Below, in pieces: positions 6,171 through 15,302 of a stretch of 64,000 bases of DNA; within the stretch, counting starts at the first letter, position 1, and each line of letters opens with the position of its first letter. This DNA comes from Clostridiales bacterium (lineage in GTDB: Bacteria > Bacillota > Clostridia > Oscillospirales > Oscillospiraceae): positions 1-64,000 of the forward strand of contig JAHAEW010000006.1 in assembly GCA_018374635.1 (NCBI GenBank). The letters are read 5' to 3'. The notes beneath the pieces are model-generated. The model searched no databases. It had not been told where the DNA came from and worked only from the letters and a program-made list of their open reading frames with translations. The position numbers and the translations under genes were made by a program.

Positions 6171-8663
6171 ATGAACAACCTGAAGCGAGTGCTCAGTGTT
6201 GGTATGGCTTCTACCATGGTTCTTGGTATGATGGCCACCGCCAGCGCTGCGAGCTTCAACGATTTCACCGATAAGGATGATATCGTCAACAAGGACGCCG
6301 TGTCCATGGTCACCGAGCTGGGCATCATTGCCGGTCTGCCCGATGGCTCCTACGGCGCCACCCAGAACATCGACCGCGCTTCCTTCGCCCGCCTGGTGTG
6401 CGTGGCTCTGAACGGCGGCAAGGAGCCCAACCTGGGCAACCTGAAGACCACCTTCACCGACACCCAGGGCCACTGGGCTGAGAAGTACATCGCCTACTGC
6501 GTGCAGCAGGGCATCATCGCCGGCAAGGGCAACAACACCTTTGCTCCTTCCGCCAACGTGACCGGCTCCGAGGCCGCCAAGATGCTGCTGGTGGCGCTGG
6601 GCTACAACACCACCTATGAGAAGATCGGCGGCGCCACCTGGCAGGTCAGCACCGACGTTCTGGCCAACCAGGCCGGCCTGTACGAGGACCTGTCCGGCAT
6701 GAACACCTCCGCTGCTCTGACCCGCGATCAGGCCGCTCAGATGATCTACAACACTCTGAACGCCGATCTGGTCAAGTACGAGATGGTCCCCGGCATCTCC
6801 AGCAACGGCCAGGTCACCATGACCACTCAGCGCGTCAACGTGACCAAGACCGTCAACGGCACCACCAAGAACGTCACCATGCTGGAGGACGCCTTTAATG
6901 CCGTGAAGATCGAGGGTGTTGCTGTCGCTAACGACCAGGCTTCTGTTACCACTGAGGCGGTTCAGGGCGATGGTAAGACCTTTATCGATGTCACCGACGG
7001 CTCTGTGAATGATGGCACCTTCAAGGTCGACTCCTCTCTGGACGTGCTCGGCAAGTCCGTGACCCTGTATGTGCAGACCAGCGGCAAGACCGACAACAAT
7101 GGCAACTACTCCGCTTCCAACTGCAAGGTGCTGGGCAGCGTCATCGTGAACGACAACAACACCGTCGTGTCCACCACCGCCAAGAAGAGCAGCATCTCTG
7201 ACTACGCCAAGGACAACGACCTGAAGGTCGACTCTGCTAAGTACCTGCGTAACTTCACTACGGCGAGCTTTAGCAGCAATGTTGCCGGTTCCACTCTGAC
7301 CCTGATCGACAATGACGACAACGGCAAGGTGGACTATGTCCTGCAGACCATGAAGACCTTCGGTAAGGTCTCTGCTTACAGCGATAAGTCCGACGGCTCC
7401 ATCACTGTGAAGATCTCCGATCAGGACAACACCAGCTTTAGTGGTACCTTCTACTCCAACAACGCCGCTGAGGATGTTGATGGCTTTGAGGACGTGAAGA
7501 AGGACGACTATGTCTTCGTGTACAAGATCGGCAACGACATGTATGTGGAGAAGGCCGAGTCCGTCGAGGGCACCGTTACTTCCGTGAAGGGCGATAAGGC
7601 CACCGTGGACGGCACCGAGTATGAGATGTCCGGCCTGGTGACTGGCGTCAACGACAAGGACGAGAAGCTGAGCAAGGCTCTGGAGAACAGCCTGAAGGAG
7701 TCCGTCAAGCTGGTTCTGGATGCTGCCGGCAACGTGGTCCTGGTGACCGACGTGGATTCCACCAGCGACTACCTGGTCGTGACCAAGGCTGACGAGAACA
7801 ATACCTTCTCTAACACTCAGAAGGCTAAGGTTGTCTTTGCTGACGGCACCAAGGCTACCATCACTATCGACACCGATGAAGGCGAGACGGTTACTAAGGG
7901 CGATGTTACTGCGCTCTACACCTACACCAAGGACAAGAACGACGTCTACACCCTGAAGAAGGTCAATAGCAGCAACAACGAAATCACTCTGACCGATGGC
8001 AAGATCGTGAAGGGCCGCGTGAATATTGCTAGCAACCTGAAGGCTGACAGCGCCACTATCTTCGTGATCGGCAACAAGGACGGCGACGGTTACAGCGTGT
8101 ACACCGGTATCGCCAATGTTCCCGACCTGACGGTTGAGGGCGGTGCGAAGGTTGTGGCCGACAAGCAGAGCGGCACTGCCGACTTCGTGTTTGTTGCCAA
8201 GTCCAACATCAGCGGCGGCAACCAGAAGAGCATCTATGTCATGGACAGCGCCAGCGTGACCGTTGACGCCAACGATGACAAGGTCTACACCTGGGATGTG
8301 GTTCTGGACGGCAAGGTCATCACTGTGACCGACGACAAGAACAGCCTGGACCAGACCGGTATCTGGAATGTCTACCTGAACGGCGACGAGATCACCAGCT
8401 ATACCTTCGGTGCGGATGCCAAGACCGTGGACGAGGCTGGCGACGGCGTTCTGACCGTGACCGGCGACAAGACCTACTCCTACAACGATGACACCGTGTT
8501 CATGATCGTCGACAAGGACGAGGATGGGTATGTCACCGATGCCTCCGTTGACCGCATCACCACTACCAAGGACACCACCAACCAGAAGGATTGGAGCAAG
8601 GTCGTGGTCGTGACCGATAAGGACAACGAGAACCTGGCTACCTACGTCTACATCTGCGAGTAA
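6171..8663 (+). CDS. SLH-domain surface-layer protein
   Basis: The 830-residue protein opens with a signal peptide (about 1-27, ending TASAAS) and three S-layer homology modules: about 28-75, 92-140 (FTDTQGHWAEKYIAYCVQQG) and 150-200. SLH modules anchor proteins to pyruvylated secondary cell-wall polymers. The remaining 600 residues are Asp, Lys, Thr and Val rich with many short beta-type repeats (VTVTGDKTYSYN-like), as in crystalline surface layers. Codon choice differs from the neighbours, with many AAG, AAC, GTC and GCT codons, which suggests high expression. Upstream are a strong promoter and AAAAGGAGG; downstream is a perfect terminator, so it is a single-gene unit. Whether it is the main S-layer protein is not provable here. 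Confidence 0.88.
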   Translation: MNNLKRVLSVGMASTMVLGMMATASAASFNDFTDKDDIVNKDAVSMVTELGIIAGLPDGSYGATQNIDRASFARLVCVALNGGKEPNLGNLKTTFTDTQGHWAEKYIAYCVQQGIIAGKGNNTFAPSANVTGSEAAKMLLVALGYNTTYEKIGGATWQVSTDVLANQAGLYEDLSGMNTSAALTRDQAAQMIYNTLNADLVKYEMVPGISSNGQVTMTTQRVNVTKTVNGTTKNVTMLEDAFNAVKIEGVAVANDQASVTTEAVQGDGKTFIDVTDGSVNDGTFKVDSSLDVLGKSVTLYVQTSGKTDNNGNYSASNCKVLGSVIVNDNNTVVSTTAKKSSISDYAKDNDLKVDSAKYLRNFTTASFSSNVAGSTLTLIDNDDNGKVDYVLQTMKTFGKVSAYSDKSDGSITVKISDQDNTSFSGTFYSNNAAEDVDGFEDVKKDDYVFVYKIGNDMYVEKAESVEGTVTSVKGDKATVDGTEYEMSGLVTGVNDKDEKLSKALENSLKESVKLVLDAAGNVVLVTDVDSTSDYLVVTKADENNTFSNTQKAKVVFADGTKATITIDTDEGETVTKGDVTALYTYTKDKNDVYTLKKVNSSNNEITLTDGKIVKGRVNIASNLKADSATIFVIGNKDGDGYSVYTGIANVPDLTVEGGAKVVADKQSGTADFVFVAKSNISGGNQKSIYVMDSASVTVDANDDKVYTWDVVLDGKVITVTDDKNSLDQTGIWNVYLNGDEITSYTFGADAKTVDEAGDGVLTVTGDKTYSYNDDTVFMIVDKDEDGYVTDASVDRITTTKDTTNQKDWSKVVVVTDKDNENLATYVYICE

Positions 8664-8701
8664 TCGTTACGTAGGCTGTAAGGCTTAAAAAACAACCGTT
8701 T

Positions 8702-8735
8702 CACCCCCGGGGATTTCCCCGGGGGTGTTTTTATT
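8702..8735 (+). terminator. Intrinsic terminator after SLH gene
   Basis: An 11-bp perfect GC-rich stem (8702-8712 / 8717-8727), ATTT loop, followed by TTTTTATTT. Confidence 0.92.
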
Positions 8736-8764
8736 TGACAGAACCGGCCGAAACGGGGTAAAAT
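8735..8764 (+). promoter_or_regulatory. Promoter of the glycan-assembly pair
   Basis: TTGACA (8735-8740), 18-base spacer, TAAAAT (8759-8764). The predicted start near 8771 leaves a sensible leader for the ATG at 8803 but only about 11 nt for the ATG at 8782, which supports the later start. Confidence 0.7.
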
Positions 8765-8802
8765 AGACCCTGCGATACCCAATGAAATGGACGGGATATG
8801 CC

Positions 8803-10194
8803 ATGATAAAGGAAAATCAGGCCCTGCTCAACCGCCTGAATGTGGTTTCCGACGGACTGATCATTTTTCTCACGCTGCCCATCGCCTTTTGGCTGCGCTT
8901 TTATGTGCTGCCCGGGGGCGTGATCAGCGTTCCCTTTTCCCAATACCTGATGTTGGCCGGGGTGCTGGTGGCGGTGCATCTGTTTACCTATGCCGCCTTC
9001 GGCCTGTACCGCTCTTTCCGGCAGACCCGGCTGCTGCGGGAGCTGGCCAGGCTCTGGTGGGCCAGTATCCTGGATATGGCGGTGCTGCTCAGCGTGCTCT
9101 TTGTGCGGCATGAGATCCATGTCTCCCGGTGGACGCTGGCCATTTTCTTTGCCCTGAACCTGTTTTTGCTCAGCGCGAAACGGGTGCTGCTGCGCAGCGC
9201 TCTGCGCCGCGCCCGGCAGCAGGGGTACAATCAAAAGCATGTGATCCTGCTGGGCCGGGGCCAAATGGCCCGCCGCTATCGGGAGACCATCCAGCGGGAG
9301 CGGGAGCTGGGCTATCATCTGGTGGGCTATGTGGCCGCCCCAATCGGGGAGAGCGACTGGCAGGGCCTGCGCTATCTGGGGGACTATGAGGCGCTGGAGT
9401 CCATTCTGGACCTCTACCGCCCGGACGAGGTGGTCTCAGCGGTGGACCTGGAGGACTATCCCCAGACGCCCCATATCATCGCCGCCTGTGAAAAGACGGG
9501 GACCAAGCTCTCCATTATCCCCTTCTATGCGGAATACATGCCCTCCCGGCCCCAGTTTGACGATCTCAACGGCATTCCCATGCTCAATATCCGGCGCATC
9601 CCTCTGGACAACTGGGCAAACGCCTTTTGCAAGCGGGCCATGGACGTGGTGGGTTCTCTGGCGCTGCTGGTGGTCACGTCCCCCATCATGCTGGCCGCCG
9701 CCATTGGGGTGAAGCTCTCCTCCCCGGGGCCGGTGATCTTTCGCCAGAAGCGCATCGGGCGGAAGAAAAAGCCCTTTTATATGTACAAATTCCGCTCCAT
9801 GCGGGTGAACGACCGGCAGGAGACCGGCTGGAGCAGCTCCTCCGACGACCGTAAGACCCGCTTCGGGGCTCTGCTGCGCAAGTGCTCCATCGACGAATTC
9901 CCCCAGTTTTTCAATGTGCTCCGGGGGGACATGAGCCTCGTGGGGCCCCGTCCGGAGGTGCCCTACTATGTGGAACAGTTCAAGGAGGAGGTGCCCCTCT
10001 ACATGGTCAAGCACCAGGTCCGGCCCGGCATCACCGGCTGGGCCCAGGTCAACGGCCTGCGGGGGGACACCTCCATCCAGGCCCGGATCGAGCACGACAT
10101 CTATTATATCGAGCACTGGAGCTTGCTCTTTGACATCAAGATCCTGTGCCTGACGCTGGTGAAGGGGTTCATCAACGATGAGAAATTACACTGA
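8803..10194 (+). CDS. Polyprenyl-phosphate sugar-1-phosphate transferase (exopolysaccharide initiation)
   Basis: The 463-residue protein has four N-terminal membrane helices, a CoA-binding-like Rossmann segment (about 125-250, VILLGRGQMARRYRE), another membrane helix near 275-300 and the C-terminal bacterial sugar transferase domain with FRQKRIGRKKKPF, SIDEFPQFFNVLRGDMS and GPRPEVPYYVEQF. Such enzymes move a sugar-1-phosphate onto undecaprenyl phosphate, the first step of capsule or exopolysaccharide synthesis. Start 8803 is chosen because GGACGGG lies seven bases upstream and it fits the promoter; 8782 is the alternative. The O-antigen ligase gene follows after 16 bases, so the pair is cotranscribed. 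Confidence 0.9.
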   Translation: MIKENQALLNRLNVVSDGLIIFLTLPIAFWLRFYVLPGGVISVPFSQYLMLAGVLVAVHLFTYAAFGLYRSFRQTRLLRELARLWWASILDMAVLLSVLFVRHEIHVSRWTLAIFFALNLFLLSAKRVLLRSALRRARQQGYNQKHVILLGRGQMARRYRETIQRERELGYHLVGYVAAPIGESDWQGLRYLGDYEALESILDLYRPDEVVSAVDLEDYPQTPHIIAACEKTGTKLSIIPFYAEYMPSRPQFDDLNGIPMLNIRRIPLDNWANAFCKRAMDVVGSLALLVVTSPIMLAAAIGVKLSSPGPVIFRQKRIGRKKKPFYMYKFRSMRVNDRQETGWSSSSDDRKTRFGALLRKCSIDEFPQFFNVLRGDMSLVGPRPEVPYYVEQFKEEVPLYMVKHQVRPGITGWAQVNGLRGDTSIQARIEHDIYYIEHWSLLFDIKILCLTLVKGFINDEKLH

Positions 10195-10210
10195 TTGAGG
10201 AGATGGATGA

Positions 10211-12664
10211 ATGGGTAAGCACAACACCTTCCCCCGCCGGCCGGGGGGGATTCCGCGGTCGAACGGGCTGTTTGCGCTGATCGGGACCGGGTTCTTTTTC
10301 CTGCTGGCGGCCCAGGCGGGCGGATCGGACAAGCATATTGCCATAGGCGCGGTCGTGGTCTTTCTGGCCTGCTCCATCGGCCGGGCTCCGGCCCGGCGCC
10401 TGGGGGAGCGGCTGAGCATTCCGGTGCTGGCGGTATTCGCCTATCTGCTGCTCAATGGGGCGGCCAGCCTGTACAGCCGCTTCGGCAGCTTCGCGGGGAC
10501 GGAGTTTTCCAAGATCCTGGCGGCGCTGTGCGTGTACGGCGTGGTGCTGGTGCGCGCCAAGCGGGAGGACGCCCCCAGGCTGGCGGCTATGACCGCGTCC
10601 GTGACCGCGGCCTTTTCCCTGCTGAGCCTGGACGCCGCCGCAGGCAGGCTGCTGGCGGGGCCCTTTTTCCGGATGATGGACGCGCTGGGCTGTCAGTTCC
10701 AGTCTATGTCCACCGGCTATGAGGAGGGGGTGCGTATCACGGGCATCCTGGGAAATCCAAACGTGCTGGGCGGGATGCTGGCGCTGGGCGTACTGCTCTC
10801 CTTCTATCTGGCGATGACGGCCCGGACCACCCGGAGCCGTGTGGGCGCGAGCATGCTGCTGGGCATCAATACCCTGGGCTTTTTGCTGGCCTTCAGTATG
10901 GGCGCTATCGCCATGTTTGCGGTATCGGTGCTGCTCTATCTGCTGGCCGCCCCGGCCGGGAAGCGGCTGCCCCTCTTCCTGCTCATGGCGCAGGATGCGC
11001 TGGTATCCCTGGTGATGATGTTTGCGGCCTTCCAGGGCCTGGGGAAGAGCGGGGCGCTGGGGCTTGTGCCGGTCCTCTCCGCCGTGGCGGCGGGCGGACT
11101 GCTCTATGGGGTGCAGCGTCTGGCCGGGGACCGGCTGACGGCGGCCCTCGCGTCCCATGGAAAGGCCGCCGGGATCACGGTGGCTGTGCTGGCCGTGCTG
11201 GCGGTGTCCTATGTGGTGCTGGGGTACCAGCTCTCCGGCGGGATCTCCCTGCGCGCGGGGGAGGATCTGCGCCGCTCGGTCTATCCCGACCCCGGTACCT
11301 ATACGCTGGAGGGAAGCTGGGAGGGACCCGTCTCCGTTGTGGTGGAGAGCCAGAACGCCTCCCAGACCATCATGCACACCAGCACGGTGCTCTATTCCGG
11401 CGCTCTGGAGGGGGCGTCCTTTACGGTGCCGGAGGATTCCAAGGTGGTCTACCTGAATCTCGCCGCGCCGGAGGGGGCGCGTCTGGACAGCCTCTCCCTC
11501 TCCGGCGGGGAAAAGGTCCGCCTGGGCTACCTGCTGCTGCCGGAGTTTGCGGCAAACCGCATCCAGGGCCTCTGGGCCAACCAGAACGCGATTCAGCGTG
11601 TGGAGTTCTGGCGGGACGGCCTGAAGATCTACCAGGAGAGCCCCCTCATCGGAAACGGCCTGGGCTGCGTGGAGGGCATGGTCACCCAGGTGCAGAGCTT
11701 CTACTACGCCAGCCGCTATGTGCACAACCACTATATCCAGGTGCTGGCCGAGATGGGAATCCCCGGGCTGCTGGTGTTCCTGGTCCTGCTGGGCAGCAGC
11801 GCCGTGATGCTGCTGCGCCGCCGCCGGGAGGGGGAGGAGGATCTGCTCCTCTCCACGCTGCTGGCCTGTCTGGCCATGCTGGCCCTCCACGGGGCGGTGG
11901 AGGCGGTCTGGTCCATCAGCGCCTATCAGGCGCTGGCCCTGCTGCTGCTGGCTGTGACGGCGGTCTGCTATGGCAGGCCGGTGGCCAAGCTGAGCGGGAA
12001 GGCGGCCGGATGGATCGCCCTGGGCGGACTGTGGCTCTTCCAGCTGGTCTTTGGCTGGTTTGTGCTCAGCCACATTATGGCCAGCCGCCAGTATGAGGAG
12101 ATCCAGGCGGGGGTCCGGGAGCAGACCCCCTATACCATGAGCACCCTGGCCGCCCGGGACCCCTACGGCTGGGCCCAGTACAAGCTGGATATGGCGGTCA
12201 ACGCGGCCACGTCCGAGGTGCCCGAGTTCCGGGAGCGGGCGGCGGAGTATGCCAGAGAGCTGCGCGGCTTGAAGATCCACTCCATCAACCACAGCCTGGA
12301 GAAGTACCACTACGCCGACCTGGGACAGTATGAGGAGCTCTTTGCCGCGTCCCGGGAGGGCATCCCCCAGAGGGCCTCGATGGCCGAGACCTGGCAGGAG
12401 GAATTCGATCTCTACCGGGAGATCTTCCCCTGGAGCGCGGAGGAGGACGGGGACCGGATCGGACAGATCGACTGGTACGCGGACCAGATCCTCCTGACCT
12501 GGAAGATGCTGGAGGAGTACAACGCCGGACGCCTGGAGCAGATCACGCTCAGCGAGGAAAATCAGACCTTCGTGGAACAGATGCAGGCGCTGGACGAGAC
12601 GGGAGTCACCGGAGAAGCGGCGCTGGCGCTGCTTGCGGCCATGGGCGCCCGGCCCGGAGTATAG
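10211..12664 (+). CDS. O-antigen ligase/polymerase family membrane protein with large extra domains
   Basis: The 817-residue protein has about 12 membrane helices and the Wzy_C/WaaL signature: an Arg/Trp-rich RVEFWRDGLKIYQESPLIG with GNGLG, then a long periplasmic loop with HNHYIQVLAEMGIPGLL near 505-522. It joins or polymerises polyprenyl-linked glycans at the outer membrane face. It is about twice the usual length because of an extracellular beta-rich insert (about 355-435) and a C-terminal soluble helical region (about 640-817) that looks TPR-like. GAGGAG precedes the ATG at 10211. It follows the sugar transferase gene closely and ends at a strong terminator. Confidence 0.85.
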   Translation: MGKHNTFPRRPGGIPRSNGLFALIGTGFFFLLAAQAGGSDKHIAIGAVVVFLACSIGRAPARRLGERLSIPVLAVFAYLLLNGAASLYSRFGSFAGTEFSKILAALCVYGVVLVRAKREDAPRLAAMTASVTAAFSLLSLDAAAGRLLAGPFFRMMDALGCQFQSMSTGYEEGVRITGILGNPNVLGGMLALGVLLSFYLAMTARTTRSRVGASMLLGINTLGFLLAFSMGAIAMFAVSVLLYLLAAPAGKRLPLFLLMAQDALVSLVMMFAAFQGLGKSGALGLVPVLSAVAAGGLLYGVQRLAGDRLTAALASHGKAAGITVAVLAVLAVSYVVLGYQLSGGISLRAGEDLRRSVYPDPGTYTLEGSWEGPVSVVVESQNASQTIMHTSTVLYSGALEGASFTVPEDSKVVYLNLAAPEGARLDSLSLSGGEKVRLGYLLLPEFAANRIQGLWANQNAIQRVEFWRDGLKIYQESPLIGNGLGCVEGMVTQVQSFYYASRYVHNHYIQVLAEMGIPGLLVFLVLLGSSAVMLLRRRREGEEDLLLSTLLACLAMLALHGAVEAVWSISAYQALALLLLAVTAVCYGRPVAKLSGKAAGWIALGGLWLFQLVFGWFVLSHIMASRQYEEIQAGVREQTPYTMSTLAARDPYGWAQYKLDMAVNAATSEVPEFRERAAEYARELRGLKIHSINHSLEKYHYADLGQYEELFAASREGIPQRASMAETWQEEFDLYREIFPWSAEEDGDRIGQIDWYADQILLTWKMLEEYNAGRLEQITLSEENQTFVEQMQALDETGVTGEAALALLAAMGARPGV

Positions 12665-12685
12665 AAATCATCTTTTGTATGCCGG

Positions 12686-12721
12686 ACCGGCGGACCCTTT
12701 TTGAGGTCCGCCGGTTTTTTA
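12686..12721 (+). terminator. Intrinsic terminator after O-antigen ligase gene
   Basis: An 11-bp perfect stem (12686-12696 / 12705-12715) followed by TTTTTTAT. Confidence 0.92.
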
Positions 12722-12788
12722 TATCCGCTGTGTGTACGCAAACGTGCAACATTCCGCCGCTGGAAGGTATGGGTAAGGAGGGATTTTG

Positions 12789-13871
12789 ATGGCAAACGCA
12801 TATACACCCGGATATCATCTCAATCAGTGGGCAGCGGCGGATTCCTTTTTGCGGGAGGAATTCAATAACGACAATCGCATTCTGGATGAGACGCTCCTCG
12901 GTCTGGCCGGCCGGACCGACCTGCTGGAGCGGCAGGTGAAGCCCCTGGGACTGGAGGTCTATAACCTCATGCTGCAACATTACTATGAGGGGAAAGAGAC
13001 TGGATACCGTCAGGCCCTGGCCTTTGACGGCTTTCAGGACAGCAGCTTTCTCGCGTCCGTGACCCCGGGCGCCTACCATGATGCGTCCCAGAAACAGATC
13101 CGGATTCTGCCGGATGTGCCGAATTCCAGCACCGGCTTTGGAGTGGAGGTCGGTTATAACGATGGGGGAAGAGAGGATTTTAAGAGGTTCTTCCCGGTAG
13201 GTTGGACCAATACGCAGACGGATACCGGAGAGACAAGTTTTGTGCCCACTGGATTTGGCACATTGCAGCAGATCAAGATGCGCCTTGCCTGCGGCAGCAG
13301 CTCCGCCGACAGTCAAAATATTCAGACGCAGGTGGAGATCAAGCGGGGGGAGGAGTCCTTGGGAATGAGCGACATACAGGTGATTCCCAGTACGGCGGTG
13401 GCCGAGCTGACCTATCAGTTTTCCGGAGTGCGGCTCCAGCCTTACCAGAGCTATAAGCTGGTCCTGCATAATGTGGGGCGCAAGTATTTCATCCGGGTTG
13501 CCCGTATCAAAGCGGACAGCAGCAGCGGGATGGGGGTTACCTGCATCTATGCCCCGGATGGACTGACCAGCGGAACGGTGACCAGTCAAGAGATCGCCCT
13601 GACCGGTGATTACCGGAAGGCCATCGCCTGGGTGCGGCATACGGGAACGGTTGGGGTCAAGGTGCGGGATTCTGCCGGGGGCTATACGGAGCTGGTCCGG
13701 GAGAGTGTGCGCAATACACAGGAACTGAACGGAAACGCCTGTCAGGAGAGTACGTTCTCCGTTTTACAGCCGGATGGGACCAAAAACGCGTCCACAGCGG
13801 TGCAGCTGGTCTTGACCCGGGGGAGCGACGGGACGGGGATACTCTACGACTACGGTGTGGCATTCGTGTAA
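12789..13871 (+). CDS. Orphan phage-tail/appendage-like protein
   Basis: This 360-residue protein has no signal peptide or membrane segment. Its start, ANAYTPGYHLNQWAAADSFL, followed by a short helix with EEFNNDNRILDETL, resembles the N-terminal part of tail-fibre or baseplate-associated proteins of Clostridia phages; the remainder is beta-rich (carbohydrate-binding or fibre-like) and ends in GILYDYGVAFV. The ATG at 12789 has AAGGAGGG upstream; a TTG at 12786 is less likely. It stands alone between two terminators with no other phage gene nearby, so it may be a domesticated remnant or a host surface protein. The function is unknown. Confidence 0.6.
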   Translation: MANAYTPGYHLNQWAAADSFLREEFNNDNRILDETLLGLAGRTDLLERQVKPLGLEVYNLMLQHYYEGKETGYRQALAFDGFQDSSFLASVTPGAYHDASQKQIRILPDVPNSSTGFGVEVGYNDGGREDFKRFFPVGWTNTQTDTGETSFVPTGFGTLQQIKMRLACGSSSADSQNIQTQVEIKRGEESLGMSDIQVIPSTAVAELTYQFSGVRLQPYQSYKLVLHNVGRKYFIRVARIKADSSSGMGVTCIYAPDGLTSGTVTSQEIALTGDYRKAIAWVRHTGTVGVKVRDSAGGYTELVRESVRNTQELNGNACQESTFSVLQPDGTKNASTAVQLVLTRGSDGTGILYDYGVAFV

Positions 13872-13893
13872 ATGGTCAACCGCAGCCGTTCAC

Positions 13894-13943
13894 AAAGCAG
13901 GGATACCACAGGGGAAAAGAACCTGTGGTATCCCTGCTTTTTC
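13894..13943. terminator. Strong terminator, possibly bidirectional
   Basis: A 19-bp perfect stem pairs 13894-13912 with 13922-13940, followed by TT on the plus strand after the AAA/TTT ends. It closes the orphan gene and insulates the next glycosyltransferase. Confidence 0.9.
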
Positions 13944-14050
13944 TGTTGTCCCCGGTGTTTTTTGCCGTTCCCTGTGGAAAAAGACGCCCTTTTCCAGTAG
14001 ACGGGAGAGGGGAGGGTATGATATGCTGTGTGCAAAGAAGGTGATCTCCT

Positions 14051-15187
14051 ATGGGCCAGAAGGTACTCTTTACGGCCTCTACATATTCCCATATTCTGCA
14101 TTTTCACCGCCCCTACCTGCGCCTTTTCCGGGAGGAGGGATGGGAGGTCCACGCGGCCTGCGGCGGAGCGCCAGCCGCCATTCCGGAGGCGGATGAGGTG
14201 ATCCACCTGCCTCTGGAGAAGAAGATGACGGCACCTGCCAACTGGGCCGCCGCAGGGCTCCTGCGCCGGAAAATACGGGCGGAAGGCTATGCGCTCATTA
14301 TCACCCACACCTCCCTGGCCGCCTTTTTCACCCGGATGGCGGTGAAGGGGATGAAGGGGCGGCCCAAGGTGATCAATATGGTGCACGGCTATCTCTTTGA
14401 TGACGATATGGCGCCGGTAAAACGGACCATTCTGCGTACGGCAGAACAGCTGGTGGCGGGAGAGACCGACCTGCTCCTCACCATGAACCGCGCCGACCTG
14501 AATTTGGCCCATCGGTACCGGTTGGGGAAGGAGATCGGCTCGGTTCCCGGCGTGGGGGTGGATTTTTCCCGCCTGGATGGGACCTCCAGGGAACAGGGCC
14601 TGGAGCTCCGGGCCCGGTATGGTCTGAAACGGGAGGACTTCGTACTGGTCTATGCCGCGGAGTTCTCCCGGCGGAAGAGCCAGGCTGTGCTCATCCGGGC
14701 TATGGCGGAACTGCCGGAGCGGGTACGCCTCATCCTGCCGGGAGAGGGCGCGCTGCTGGAGGAGTGCCGGGCGCTGGCGGAGGAGCTCGGGGTAGGGGAG
14801 CGGGTCCTCTTTCCGGGATACTGTACCCAGATGGCGACCTGGTATGCCGCCGCCGATGCGGCCGCGGCGGCCAGCCGGATCGAGGGCCTTCCATTCCATG
14901 TGATGGAGGCCATGTATTTGAGCCTTCCTGTGATTGCAAGTGCCGTCAAAGGCCATGTAGATCTGATCGAAGAGGGCAGGAATGGGCTGCTCTGCCCCTA
15001 TGGAGACAGCGCCGCCTTTGCCCGGCAGGTGCGGCGCTTTTTGGACGAGCCCGGACTGCGGGATGGGATGGCGGCGCAGGCGCGGGCATCTGTTTTGCAG
15101 TATAGTCTGGAGCGGGTGCTGCCTCAGGTATGGGACTGCTATACGGTTCTGCTGCCTCAGAAGAGCCGGGAGACACAGCCGGTATAG
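14051..15187 (+). CDS. Family 4 glycosyltransferase
   Basis: The 378-residue protein has the two Rossmann halves of GT-B enzymes. The N-terminal half opens MGQKVLFTASTYSHILHFH and includes INMVHGYLF near 112; the C-terminal GT4 half has VPGVGVDF, the AAEFSRRKSQAVLIRA stretch near 200-215, FPGYC near 255 and EGLPFHVMEAM near 278, where the conserved EX7E motif sits. It transfers a nucleotide-activated sugar in the cytoplasm, probably to a lipid-linked glycan made by the neighbouring sugar transferase. The ATG at 14051 has GAAGGTGAT upstream. It is a single-gene unit convergent with the zinc-ribbon gene. Confidence 0.88.
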   Translation: MGQKVLFTASTYSHILHFHRPYLRLFREEGWEVHAACGGAPAAIPEADEVIHLPLEKKMTAPANWAAAGLLRRKIRAEGYALIITHTSLAAFFTRMAVKGMKGRPKVINMVHGYLFDDDMAPVKRTILRTAEQLVAGETDLLLTMNRADLNLAHRYRLGKEIGSVPGVGVDFSRLDGTSREQGLELRARYGLKREDFVLVYAAEFSRRKSQAVLIRAMAELPERVRLILPGEGALLEECRALAEELGVGERVLFPGYCTQMATWYAAADAAAAASRIEGLPFHVMEAMYLSLPVIASAVKGHVDLIEEGRNGLLCPYGDSAAFARQVRRFLDEPGLRDGMAAQARASVLQYSLERVLPQVWDCYTVLLPQKSRETQPV

Positions 15188-15245
15188 CCGGATATATGAA
15201 ATCGTATAGTTATATTTTGCTCTAATATAACAAATTGGAATCAAA

Positions 15246-15278
15246 AGAGGGCCGGCGCCTATCAGGCGCCGGCCCTGG
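15246..15278 (-). terminator. Terminator between convergent genes
   Basis: A perfect 13-bp stem (15248-15260 / 15264-15276) with a three-base loop; on the minus strand it is followed by CTCTTTTG, so it mainly serves the minus-strand gene at 15303. Confidence 0.85.
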
Positions 15279-15302
15279 TATTGTATGGATCGAAGTTGGG
15301 GA

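Noticed and set aside
12789..13871. A prophage at the orphan tail-like gene
   Set aside because: No integrase, terminase, capsid, holin or attachment repeats nearby; neighbours are surface-glycan and housekeeping genes.
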